Shown here: in pieces, positions 9,805-22,198 of the stretch
Layout: the number at the start of each line of letters is the position of its first letter
Position numbering within the stretch: the stretch's first letter is position 1
NCBI GenBank assembly: GCA_964019055.1
Contig: OZ025219.1
Coordinates: forward strand, 10,629,888-10,693,887
DNA: 64,000 nucleotides
Source of the DNA: Anthopleura xanthogrammica
Lineage: Eukaryota > Cnidaria > Anthozoa > Actiniaria > Actiniidae
Direction: 5' to 3'
Translations under genes and position numbers: made by a program
Notes under the pieces: generated by a model
Seen by the model: the letters and a program-made list of their open reading frames with translations, nothing else
Database searches by the model: none
What the model was told of the DNA's origin: nothing

Positions 9805-11874
9805 ATGCCGCTAGAAGAAAAACCAAAAACTCTCCCAGCACCATCTATTTATGTCGAAAGAACCTTGGCCATTATTAAACCAGATGCTGTTCATAAAAGC
9901 GACGAAATCGAGGAAATAATTTTACAACATGGCTTCACTATTTTGCAGGTTTGTCGTAGTTTGTTTATATTTTTCTTTTTTCATTCCCTTATCTTGAAAT
10001 ACAGTTCATTCTTCGTCCATCTTATATGAATTAAGAGTAGCAACTTCGAGGTTTTGGGTTAAAAGCAATGAATGATTTAAGTGTGTGAAACTTAAGGCTA
10101 AAATCAGTAAACTAAAAGTCTTAACCTTAATATGTTAGCAAGTAAGATTATTACAATACTGTAAGCTTATGTGTCTTATCATACTAACAGAAAAGAAGAG
10201 TCCACCTTACACCAGAGCAAACCAGTGACTTCTATGCTGAACACTATGGCAAGATGTTTTTTCCAAGTCTTGTGGCGTATATGAGTAGTGGACCCATACT
10301 AGTGCTTATTCTTGCAAGGGAGAGTGCTATCTCCTTCTGGAGACAACTTATTGGTCCTACAAATACCCAGAAAGCTAGAGATCAAGCACCAGAGAGGTAC
10401 CTTATGGGTTCAATATTTGCGAATGATTGTAGAAAAACCCCTTTTGAAGAACTCCAGATTTTTGGGCCACTGCCACACTACCACGACATTCAATATTCTA
10501 GAGCATTTTTCATATAAGTTGCAAACAATACAGCAAATTCATAGCGGTACTGTAGCGATACCCTATCTTACCGTAACCATAACTATGCATTGTGGTTGAA
10601 TGACTAATGGAATGGTCATACCATTGTACATTTTGTAAGTCAGTACCATGTGTTTCCCACTCATACGAAAACTATCCTTATGGGAAGCCATTATGTTACA
10701 GCATGTCATACCATGCATACATGTATGTGCTGTAAGTCAGTACCGTGTATTCCCCACTCATACGATAACCATTTTCATGGGAAGCTATTTAAATGTTACT
10801 GCAAGTTGTACCATGGACTGCAGGGCACCCTAAAAAAATGGTGGGGCTATATAAGAGACTAGTATGGGAAAATGTGGTAGGGCTAAGATTGGAAAATATA
10901 AGAGACTAGTATGGGAAAAGGAAAAAAGCCCTCCCCTCGTGCAGTCCCTGTGTACCATGTACATGCTGTAAGTCAGTCCCATATACGCAAAAAACAATTT
11001 GCATGTAGATTTTTATGGAGGGAAGAAAACTAGAGCAAAACCTTTGTTGCAAAGGAGAAAACAAACATCCATCCAGAAGTAAGAAAGATGTCTTTTTTTC
11101 AGCCTGAGAGCTATCTATGGTACAGATGGTACAAGAAATGCACTGCATGGTAGTGATTCAATCGTCACTGCAGAAAGAGAAACACACTTTTTCTTTGACA
11201 ACTGTAAGTATACATAAAGAATTTAGAAAAGATCTGACTGGAATTATCCATTTTAACATTCTATTTATTGCTATTGTTTTAGGTGTAGTTGAACCAGTAG
11301 CAACTGGTCAGTCAGCAAAAGACTACTTAACAAGAGCAGTCAACCCAACACTACTCAGTGGACTCACAGAGCTTGCTAAAATGAAACCAAAAGATCCTAT
11401 TGTAAGTATTTCCCAAAGGTTTATCCAAGCTATGTTCAGCTGTTGACATTCCCAACCTGCATCATAAGTGAGCAGTGTTGTTTGTCAATTTGTCAGAAGC
11501 AACAGTTACTAGTTGGGACTGTGTTGGTGTGTCAAATACAACAAGTGAATAAGAAGGAAAATTAAAGACTGTAAAAAAGTTTGGAACTGTGCAGACGTGA
11601 AGGCATTAGTCCTTTGTAGGAGTAAAGGAGGAAATTGCTGCTCAACAATAATCATCTTACAATTTGATATTGCATTATATGCTCTCGTCTTTGGCCTAGT
11701 AACAGTTCTTTTCTGTGTTCAAGGTAATATAATATTACTAGGTTAATTGTCTAACAGCATGCATGTGTGATTGTTTTGTTCTAGCTTTGGCTAGCTGACT
11801 GGCTGATAGAGAATAACCCCAATAAACCAAGAGTTGCAGAAGAAGGATACATTGTAGAAGAACCCCAAGACTGA
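9805..11874 (+). CDS. NME5: NME5-like nucleoside diphosphate kinase homolog 5 (axonemal)
   Basis: Family role: NDK-domain protein with a C-terminal Dpy-30 motif, linked to ciliary radial spokes. Five exons: 9805-9948, 10191-10396, 11103-11203, 11283-11401 and 11785-11874; phases close and give 219 aa (human about 212). The NDK domain runs from ERTLAIIKPDAVHK (about residue 18) through GPTNTQKARDQAPESLRAIY to RNALHGSDS, where the family's active-site histidine in the N-x-x-H-G-S-D motif is kept. The Dpy-30-like tail is YLTRAVNPTLLSGLTELAKM then KPKDPILWLADWLIENNP. The ATG at 9805 is the first in frame and starts MPLEEKPKTL. An ATTAAA variant at about 11946 may be the poly(A) signal. Whether it is catalytically active cannot be read from sequence; several NME5 proteins are reported to be weak or inactive. 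Confidence 0.95.
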
Positions 11875-12534
11875 TCGAATCCATTAACTAAAATTAATTG
11901 TAAATACTTTGTATGTCTCCTTTGTAAATCTATTATACTCTATCCCATTAAAACCATTGTCCAGTTATATAAAACACACAACCCTCTTGGTGAGGTTTGG
12001 GTGTTGTTACTGGGATGGAAACTTTTAGCAACAATGTAGCGGGACAAGTTTTTGTCATAATTTCCACTGTGTAACCTTGGATCATAGAAGGACTCCTTCT
12101 ATGATCCATGGTAGAACATTATTGCTTTGTAAGACTTTGTTCACGAGAAAGTTAAACGAAAAATAGAACATCGCTCTACTCGTGCACCTGAAACTTTGTT
12201 GGAAGATAAGTCCAGAAAGGATTGTTCCGTGTAACGCAAGTTCCATTGCCCACAGCTCGTTTAGAACTTTAGAGTCGATTGTTGCCTGTTATCTATGACT
12301 TTAGTTGCGGCTAAAATTTAAAGTATTAAATTATTTAAGTGCGTAATGCATAAAAATGCGGCGTGACAAAGGCTAAAGTGAATTGTCATCAAAGAAAAAA
12401 ATCGTGTTGGAATAATGAAAAAGACAAAAATGCATTAATTCTTCCATGCGCGAGGAAAAAAACACTGATTTTCTCGAGTTGCGATATAAAAGAAATAAAA
12501 TCGTCATATAAACGTTCTTTTAATATACAAATGT
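11875..12534. other. Intergenic, convergent 3' ends of NME5 and the orphan gene
   Basis: About 660 bases that must hold both 3' UTRs. Includes a short inverted motif near 12080-12110 (ggatcatagaagga / tccttctatgatcc), which could fold at the NME5 3' end. No ORF here is convincing. Confidence 0.5.
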
Positions 12535-13380
12535 TCATATTTTTGGCATAAATACTTCGATAGATAATTTGTGATTACTTGCGATAATTCTAGACCCGTC
12601 ATTCAAAGTCCTGGAGAAATCTGATAACAAAACTTCTTCTTCGTCTTCCGAGGACGAACTAATACTTTCGTCATAAAAGTCCTCATTAGCTTTCCGATAT
12701 TGGAAGTACTTCAGATTTTGTGTTTCTGGTTTGGGTCTTAATTGAGGCAAATTCAATTGATGATGTCGTGGAACTCGAGTAGATTTCACTAAATTACACG
12801 AGACTAAATGCGTCTCTCTTAATCTCATAACATCTTCATATCGTCTCTGCGATTCCTTTAGATCGGGTCTTTGGTCTTTCAGAACCCGTGTCTTGTTTTC
12901 CCAGTGTTCTCTGGCACTGCGTGGCGTTATCAGATCAGGAAACTGTTTTTCAAAATGTCCAATCTTTGAGCCTTTAACGTTGTTTTCTTTCGAAGACACG
13001 GGAATCGAAACTAAAGGTCGAGATTGTTGTGAAATCTTTGGTAACACAAGCAAGGAATTCGGCTTCTTGAAGTTTAACTCCAGCCCATTTTCTTGTTCTC
13101 TTTCCTTCTCTAATTCCTTCTCCCGCAAGCGCTTTCTCGCGGAAAACGTCGGCTCCATTAAAACTTTCCCCCGTGTTGCCGCTAGTCCATTTTGATGTGA
13201 CAAAGAACATCGATAAGGCGTTTCTGGGTTGATATTATTTGTCATGCATTTTCGAAGCTTTTTATCGAAGTAGAAGCGAAATTCATTGCAGTGTTCTCTT
13301 CGAGGTTGTCTGTCCTGTAGCTTCAGGTTGATATTTTTAGCTCTGAATACATCATTCTGACATTTCTTTGTGTTTTCCAT
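12535..13380 (-). CDS. Intronless orphan protein, 281 aa
   Basis: Single open frame from ATG at 13380 (MENTKKCQNDVFRAK) to TGA at 12535. I do not recognise the family. The protein is highly charged: basic N-terminal third, a Glu/Arg helix-like stretch (KRLREKELEKEREQ, about residues 83-97), a Pro/Leu-rich segment (LNLPQLRPKPE) and a Ser/Asp/Glu block (ESISSSSEDEEEVLL, about residues 240-254). No signal peptide or membrane segment. Length, composition and lack of stops favour a real gene. It is divergent from the WDR gene (ATGs 1.5 kb apart) and convergent with NME5, two genes with ciliary links, so a ciliary role is a guess by location only. Confidence 0.7.
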   Translation of the reverse strand: MENTKKCQNDVFRAKNINLKLQDRQPRREHCNEFRFYFDKKLRKCMTNNINPETPYRCSLSHQNGLAATRGKVLMEPTFSARKRLREKELEKEREQENGLELNFKKPNSLLVLPKISQQSRPLVSIPVSSKENNVKGSKIGHFEKQFPDLITPRSAREHWENKTRVLKDQRPDLKESQRRYEDVMRLRETHLVSCNLVKSTRVPRHHQLNLPQLRPKPETQNLKYFQYRKANEDFYDESISSSSEDEEEVLLSDFSRTLNDGSRIIASNHKLSIEVFMPKI

Positions 13381-14875
13381 CTTTGCGCAGCAAAAAACTC
13401 AAATATTATTGTTTGCAAAACACTGTGCGAGCCAAGTTATATTGAACTCTCCGCCATGACCGAACACTGTAACTGATACGCCAACAGTTTTGAAATGAAT
13501 TGTTTTAACAACAATATCATGGAAATAACTTTGGATTGTAAAACTCCGTGAGGCACACTCTGTACAAGACAAAAATTATTTCCTCCTGATGTGACGATGT
13601 TTCTTCTTAACGAGAGGCAGGATGACAGGAAGTTTTTGGTGCTGAGGTTGTCACAAATGGCGTCATCTTTCAGCCTTTAAGTCAATACCATTAACAAACC
13701 CACAACACCTTTCATACCGCGAAAACATATTCGTTTTTTTTTCGTTGTTTTCTAAGCTTCAAGCTCAATGGTAGCTAAGGTAGATTATAAATGGCCTATG
13801 AAGAATCGCATCGAAAGTGATATCCCAAACACCACGTCTATAGCTAGTCAGCTGCCCTGACCTTTGGTTTCCATGGATTACAAAAAGTACACAGACATGA
13901 CGCTATCTGACAAATCCACATCCAATGTGTTAAAAAGCTGTTAATACTCTATTTAACGGCTCTAAAATTGATGTTATTTTAAACCATAAGACACGTTAGC
14001 AATGCCTATATGTGTAAACTTCATTAGGCTTTGGTCGGTATAAATCTATTTCTTATTCTTTTAACAATAGATAAAAGACACTTTACATCCAATCATGACC
14101 ATTTTCCATAGTTTAGCTAAGTCAATAAAGACTAGCTTGAATGCTTCACATGGTTTAGAACAATAGATTTTATGATTTGTATTGACGTTTAGTGATTAAG
14201 TCATTACACTTATAATCATTTTCAAAAGTGCTTATGAATAATTTCATGTCATTGTTTCGATGCGCAGATCACGTGCCTTAGCGTAATGCTCTTGCTTGTG
14301 TCAAATATTGACTCGCCCTCCCCTCCCCTGACTTCAGAATCATACATATCATGAAGACCCGAAATCCGAAACACAGGTTTCGATAAGACTTGACTTAATA
14401 GAATAGTAAAACTACGTTAAGAATAGAGAAGAGCTAAAAGTTTAGGATCACCCAGTATCCATCGAAAGATAACGTCTAGTTTCTGACAGTCGTAGGTGAT
14501 TTGCCAAAAGTACAGCTTGCGTACGTATACAATTTGGCTGAAATAAGTATATTACATTAAGACGCACGCAACCCTGGCCAGCAAAGTTAACTATTGCACA
14601 CGTTACAATCAAAAAGTGGAAATTTTGCCTTGACAGATCAGACCCAACCCTCAGTATATGTCTATGGAATTATCGACTCAAAATTCACTTGTTTAGATTG
14701 TAAGTATTGTTGAGAGGATTCTAATTGCAATCATTCCTAATTAAATTCATTCTGACAAAAGAGAACACATATTCTGCGCAACAAAGAGCTAGTTAACTTA
14801 TTAATGAATTGTAGCGCGCGCGTGTTCTGGTACCATCGTTAAACTTTTCACGCGTTGCGCATTTCGAATATTATT
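13381..14875. promoter_or_regulatory. Divergent intergenic region between orphan gene and WDR gene
   Basis: About 1.5 kb between two outward-facing start codons. It contains gtttccatggattac (13867-13881), a one-mismatch X-box-like sequence, and CG-containing stretches close to the WDR start (gcgcgcgcgtg near 14814-14824). No coding ORF or repeat family was recognised. Function is inferred from position only. Confidence 0.4.
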
Positions 14876-17800
14876 ATGAATATACAAGGCAGCACAAGAC
14901 TAATATCTAGCCCCAAGATAGAACCTTGGGTGGAAGTTTTAAAGGAGATCCTAGAGACCATTGAAAACCAACATGAAAGACACAGTTCCATCGCGATTCC
15001 TTATGGACTACAGCTCGAGAATGCCTTGTGGAATCCCGAAGAACTTCGCGTTGCTATTCATGTTACTTCGAGTTCTGCAGGCGATTGCTTTCTGTCTCAT
15101 CTTGGAGTAGGCAAGAATAATAAGCTGAATGTATGGACAATAACGACGGCTAAAGACACAAACTTGACCAAAACTGACCTCAAAACCTTTCCAACGCCGT
15201 TCAAGTTCCAGCAGTTTCTCTTCATAACGAAGCGATGGATCTACATTTCTTACTGTATTGACATGACCATTCATGTTTTCAGCGCCAAGTTTGTTCCCAT
15301 TTCCTCGGCGTTTGCAGGCCGCACGATACTTTCCTTACAATATAACAAAAGACGTGATGAAGTTTTGGCGGGAATCGCTGGCGGGATAATGATATGGAAT
15401 TTTCCAGTCAAACAAACAGATCAACTCATACCAGGTCGAATAATCAACTGTACCTTTAGCCCTGAGGAATGGACGATAGATTTGAAGGTCGATCTTCTGT
15501 GGGACCAAATCATCGTCATCTCAAAAGAAAAGATTGCAGTTTTAAAGACAAAGAATTATAAATGTCTAATATCCTTTACCAGGAATACTGAAGTGTCGTT
15601 GACCTCGTGTGTTATGTATAATCCAATGAACTATTTTATCTTTGGAGACCAAAGTGGTATGATAAGAGTCATGAGTTCCTCGCTTGCATCACTACCACAG
15701 GTCACCCAATTCTTAGGTTAGTCGAAATTTTCCTTGTTTGTTTGCTCACAGCGCAATGTGTTTAAGGTGATATAATTGAAATACGCGAAATTTCAGGGCA
15801 AGGGCCACATGTTATTGGCTATTAAGTGCTGCCCTTGCACTCAACGAGGCCGACGACGTTTTTTAATGTTTTTCGTGCCTTTGTTTATCGTGATTGCAGG
15901 ATTGCTCTGAGCGCATCCATACTAAATGAGAGTTTTGCACAATGCAAAACAAAAACAAAAAAAAACAGCTAGTACTCGAGTGTTCAGTTGAAACGATAAA
16001 AACTTCGACACATCGTTTCCCATTTATACTAATTACCTCACCATCTTACTCGTTCCAGGCCACTGCGATGCCATCACAAGCCTGGTTACTCATCTACGAG
16101 AGCCATTATTAATCTCCGGATCACGTGACAAGACCATACGGATCTGGAACTTTGATACTTTTGCGCAGACGTTTTGTCTCCAGACAGGAGAAGAGATCCT
16201 GCATGTGGATTTGATCAGCTCCAGTAAACTATACTATCGATCCAATCACAGTATCAAGGTCTGGCATATGAACTTATTCCATACACTTTTTGCAACCTTA
16301 AGCTCCAAGATCATCAGGATAATACGTGTAGAAAGCCCCGAATACCCGGCAAGAATCCTCGTACATGCTATAGACGGTGGGATACGGCTGATATCTCCTG
16401 TATCCGGATGTCAGTTGACAGCAATGCTACCGATCACGACCCTCAGTTCGTCTATTGTGGACGTGTGTCATGATCGACGAAGAGAACTTCTTTATATTGT
16501 ACTTGGTAATCGACAAGTGCTGGTGTTTGAAAGTGATTCAAATCCGTGCTGGTGAGTAACGAGGAAGACTGGAAACTATCGAGTCGTGCGCAGGATTGTG
16601 GGACTGAACTTGAGAATGAGTTCAAAAAATTCCCACAATCCTATGCAATACGCAGGCATTAACAGTCTTACTTTAGACATAGGAAATGCGAGTAATCAAA
16701 AAAACTTTTATTTTACAGCAATTACTGCTGCCATACACGACATTATATGAACCAATTACAGCGCACGAGATTACTGCTCTACTGCTCGTCCAATCAGATT
16801 ACTAGAACATGACACTTCTCTACTCATGCGCAGTAGTCCTCGATCTTTCTATTTCTTTCTATATCAAAGATACTTGTATCTTTCCTTTTGGTATTCAGTG
16901 CGAGTCAGCTTTGGCAAGCCGAGTACACAGATGAAGGTGTTTGTAGCATTGTTCTACTCAACCCTGAGTATGCACTAGGCGAGGAGGACTTGGAACTAGA
17001 GTCCGGGCTCCTGTTTGCTGGACATTACAACGGACAGATTTCACTGCTGGATGGACGTGGTAATCAATCTTGGGTGAAATGTTTTCCCATTTCAGACCAC
17101 ATGTCATTCTCTTGGGAATAAGATTTGTCATGTGTCTTCTCATACGCAACCGTTAAACAAAGAAATGATACTCTAGGGCTGGAATAACACGTGGTCTGAA
17201 ATGGGAAAACAGTTGTCTGAATATATATGGTAGAAATGAGTTCGTGTTCCAACGAAACCAAATTGATACATTAATAAGATAAGTAGCTATAGGAAATGTT
17301 AAACCTAATTTGAAATAAGCTGAAGTAGGTATAATTTTTCATTTTGAAACAGGAGTTGAAATGAAGAACAATGTTCAAGCTCACCAAGGACAAATCATCC
17401 GTCTGTGCTCATCTCATGGATACAACGTACCAAATGACACGCTAGAAGCACGTAATCACCTGGTGTCACTTGGTAAAGACAGCATGATACGCGTATGGGT
17501 GGTGCGTCACGTGGTACAGATGACCATTAGAATCGAGTTGAAGTGTGAAGTCCGTTTGATGTCGATACCAATTGATATTGCTATGATAGGGAACACCTTG
17601 TGTATGGTTATGAATGATTATAGAGTTGTCATGTCTAGGTAAGATAGGGTAACCCTGGTGCTAGCTAGAAAACACCATTTTGCTTTCTTTCCCCAGGGGA
17701 CACCGAAAACAAATGCGTTAGCATTAGCAGTACGCGTCACCATACCATAGGAGAAAGTCTTTAGGAGGTTAGAGACGCGTTAGTTAAATGCGTCGAACAA

Positions 17801-20800
17801 GAGCCTGAAGGTCGAACCCTGTCGATCATTGCATTTGTATTGAGTTCTATGGAAACTCTAGGGAGTTTCTCTCCACCCAGTTGTATAAATGGGCTCCAGC
17901 AAATGTTATGGGAGAAGCGCAGGATTCTCGGAGTGACCTACAATTAATGGACTATAATTTCATCAAGAGAGGAGGGGGGTTGTGGCACTAGTCCAGACCT
18001 AGCAATTCATGTTCCAAAACTACTGTCTTTTATGGTAAAGAAATCTCCTAAAAAGTTTGGCATTTTTTCTGCGCAATAATAAGTCTTGCGTCCCATTCAT
18101 ATATGCATGTATTAGTGACATGTTGTGCTCTTGATATTCTTCAGGGTGAAAGTGAAATCTAAAGGGATTTTTACGAAGGACAAGCCTTGTGATTTCTTGA
18201 TGCATTCAAAAGACGAAGGTCATACTGCAGCCATCAATGGGGTAAAGTAAAAATATAATGAATGTAGATGGTCTTCACACATTATAACTTGTGATAGGAA
18301 GAAAATAGACACATACTAAGTGCAAATGTGATATAAAAGAAGTATAATGGAGGAAAGAAAAAAAAGAAGCATGATAAAGAGGGAAAGAAAAAAAGAAAGG
18401 AAGGAAGAATAAAACAAGTACAAGCAAGACAGGAAATCGAGAGGGGGGAATCTTATCATTTCATACATGGACATTTTGTATTCTTCAGCTCTCAAGTTGT
18501 CCACATTTGAAGTTGTTTGCTACGTCCAGTGAAGATCAAAGTATAAAGCTCTGGAACATCAAGAACCAACTTGTTAGAGAGCTAAACTTTGACGACACAC
18601 TGTGTGGAGTCTGTTTCGCCAACCACCGTGGGGACCTTCTAGTAGGTTTCCAATGCCATATTAGTCTAGTTACGTTAACCAATTACCTACCAGGGACATA
18701 TCTGGATAGGGTATCTACTGTGCAATTTGAAAACGACCCAGTTGAACGTTACGTTCAATTCGATGATCATTTGCAATTTTGGTACGACCCGAAAATTGTG
18801 CCGAAGTTACCGATGGACTTGTCACAACGACGACCACTTCTACCGCCTATGGAAACGCCCCAGCCATGGGAAGAGGTATGTTTAATGTAAGACTACTGGC
18901 TTAAAACTCTTTATATATCATAGTATATATATATCTATTTGAGAATAACTTTTCAAGTCTCTTTACAGGAATCTGAATCAGGTTCTGAAGAGATTTTGAT
19001 CCCTGTTACTGAGGATGATGGATTAAACTGGTTGCGCAACGCCTCTGAACGCGTCAACATGTCATCACGTGCGTCTATAGCGTCACGCATTTCTATTATG
19101 TCACGTGGTGATCAAGAAGAAGGAAGATTATCATCAGCACTATTTGGATCAAAAGCAAGCAGTTTGATGGACGCACAGGGAAAAGATCTCCATGATATTG
19201 AGAGCGTGGTGAGTGTTTTTGTTCTTCAAATTCTTTGACCGTAATTATTCAGCGGATGGAAACCCTTGTAAACCGATTTGTTTTGCAACTGTGTTACGCG
19301 CAATTTTCAGCTTAAAATTCTTCCATGTTACCATGGTTTATATCTCAAACCTTGATGTTAAATATAATTATTATGAAGTATACCGTGACACAGGCCATTA
19401 CCATTATGAAGCATACCGTGACACTGGTACTGTGACACCATGATACCATCAGGAAGCATGCCGTGACTGCCACCGTGACCATGACATGATCATGAAGCAT
19501 GCCGTGACACAGTTATCATTACCATTATGAAGAATGCCGTGACCGTGATGCCCTCATTAGGTATATCGTGACACAGTTACCACTACGTGATACAATCATG
19601 AAGCATGCCGTGACCGTGACACCGTAATGCCCTCATTAAGTATATCGTGACACAGTTACCCTTACTTGATATCATCATGAAGCATGCCGTGACCGTGACA
19701 GTGACACCGTTACCGTCAAAGTAACACGTGCCGTTGCACCATGTACCCTTACTATATCAACCGTATTGCAGTGCATATTAAATACTTTGCCTTTTTTACT
19801 TTACCTGCAGCTTTCACTTCTAAGAACAAGCCAGCTTGGAGCTAATCTATCCAAGACCACTCTAGAAGACCTTATGAGGTCACGCGCCGAGCAGAAAGCA
19901 CTGTTCCTGCCTCCACATTACTGGCCGTGTGCTCCTGATTGCTGCATACCCAACTCTGTTATTAGGAAATATATCAAGGTTAGAGGACCGCCTGCTCACA
20001 TGATACCAAGGCTGATCAGACCGGTCAAAGAGAAAAAGATTAAAAAGAAGAAAGAAAAAAAACAGTCCGCGGATACAAAGGAATCTGCTAGAAAAGGTTA
20101 GGACTAACAGGCAACCCATGCCATCCCAATCCCATCCCAATCATCCCATCCATCTAATCTATGCTTCCAGCCAGTCATCCCATCCAATCCAATCCCAATC
20201 ATCCCATCCATCTAATCTATGCTTCCAGCCAGTCATCCCATCCAATCCCATCCCAATCATCCCATCCAACTAATCTATGCTTCCAGCCACTCATCCCATC
20301 CAATCCCATCCCAATCATCCCATCCATCTAATATATACTTCCAGCCAGTCATCCCATCCAATCCCATCCCAATCATCCCATCCATCTTATCTATGCTTCC
20401 AGCCAGTCATCCCATCCAATCCCATCCCAATCATCCCATCCATCTAATCTATGCTTCCAGCCAGTCATCCCATCCAATCTCATCCCAATCATCCCATCAA
20501 TCTAATCTATCCTTCCAGCCAGTCATCCCATCCAATCCCATCCCAATCATCCCATCCATCTAATCTATGCTTCAAGCCACTCATCCCATCCAATCCCATC
20601 CCAATCATCCCATCCATCTAATCTATCCTTCCAGCCAGTCATCCCATCCAATCCCATCCCAATCATCCCATCCATCTAATCTATCCTTCCAGCCAGTCAT
20701 CCCATCCAATCCCATCCCAACCATCCCATCCATCCAATCCACGCTTCCAGCTATTTATCCCATTCTATACATCTATTCTTCCCATTCCATGTCTTTAATC

Positions 20801-22160
20801 ATCCCATCCTTTCCCTTCCATCCATGTAATTGCTTTATTTGTCTATTATTTTGGAAAAAAAAAGTCAATAAATTTCCACTTTCCAGCTCTTCGAAGGAAA
20901 CTCCCCATCAAGAAGATCAGACCAGTACCCAAAACACCACCAAAGCCTGGAGCAAATAAAGGACTCAAAAAGTCTGAATCCATGCCTCGCTCTTCTTTCT
21001 CAAGTCCAGCCGCTGCTCGTGCCGAGCTAAGACGACGAAAACGAACAATGCATACGAGGTTGGTTCATGGGTGGCATAGGTGGCATGTTTGCATGGCGTG
21101 GTTGGTTTGGGTGTCATAGGTGCATGGCCATGGGTGGCATGGCATGGTTGCATGGCATGATCGGCATGAGGTGCATGGCATGGGTGACATGGTTGCATAG
21201 CATGGGTGACATGGTTGCATGGTATGATCGGCATGAGGTGCATTGCATGGGTGACATGGTTGCATAGCATGGGTGACATGGTTGCATGGCATGGGTGACA
21301 TGGTTGCATGGTATGGGTGGCATGGGTGGCATGGGTGGCATGGTTGCATGGTTGCATGGCTGCATGGTTGCATGGCATGGGTGACATGGTTGCATGGCAT
21401 GGGTGACATGGTTGCATGGTATGGGTGGCATGAGTGGCATGGTTGCATGGCATGGGTGACATGGTTGCATGGCATGGGTGGTATGGGTGGCATGGGTGAC
21501 ATGGTTGCATGGTATGGGTGGCATGGGTGGCATGGTTGCATGGCATGGGTGGTATGCGCTGCTATGGCACTGTCTCTCACTGCTGTGTAGTTTCATGGCT
21601 GGGGTCGCGGGTTCGAGTCTCAAATGAACCGCACTGTGGTAATTGAAGTTTTGATGTGTTTTTTCTCCCTTCACTGTAAAAATCAACATGCAAGTTGAGT
21701 GTTGTGTGTGTTTTAAACAGTGAATGAGGTGCTAATTATATGTGAAGAGACCGGAAGAGCCCTTACAGGGAGTGATGGTTGGAAAAGATAGTTTTTGAGT
21801 GCATGAAGCATAGAATACTCTGGAGGAAGACATGATAGTAAATTAGTAGTAAGATTGATTGTCATATCATCATCATCATCATATCTTTTTAGCCAACCTG
21901 ACGCCATTTTCGAGGAAATGTCAGAAGGAGAAGAGGAAGAAGAAGAAGAAGTAGAAGAAGAAGAAGAAGAAAAAGAAGAACAAGAACAAGAAGAGGAAGA
22001 AGAAGAGGAAGAAGAACAAGAAGAGGAAGAAGAAGAGGAAGAAGAAGAAGATGTCCCTGTCGTCGAGGAGGAAATAGAATCAGTTGTGCTTGAACCCGAA
22101 CCTTATGTCATCGATTACGGTGGACGAGATGAAGATTATCAATCCTACTCAAGTATAAGT

Positions 22161-22198
<38 letters not shown>

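Noticed and set aside
14855..14875. Upstream non-ATG start of the WDR gene (TTG)
   Set aside because: The first in-frame ATG at 14876 is the normal choice; nothing supports TTG initiation.
20219..20959. Ser/Pro/His-rich ORFs (114 and 130 aa)
   Set aside because: Products of the 58-bp minisatellite in an intron of the WDR gene.
20965..21689. His/Cys/Met-rich and Trp/Gly-rich long ORFs on both strands
   Set aside because: They read through the ATGG-rich minisatellite; every frame is nearly stop-free because of composition.
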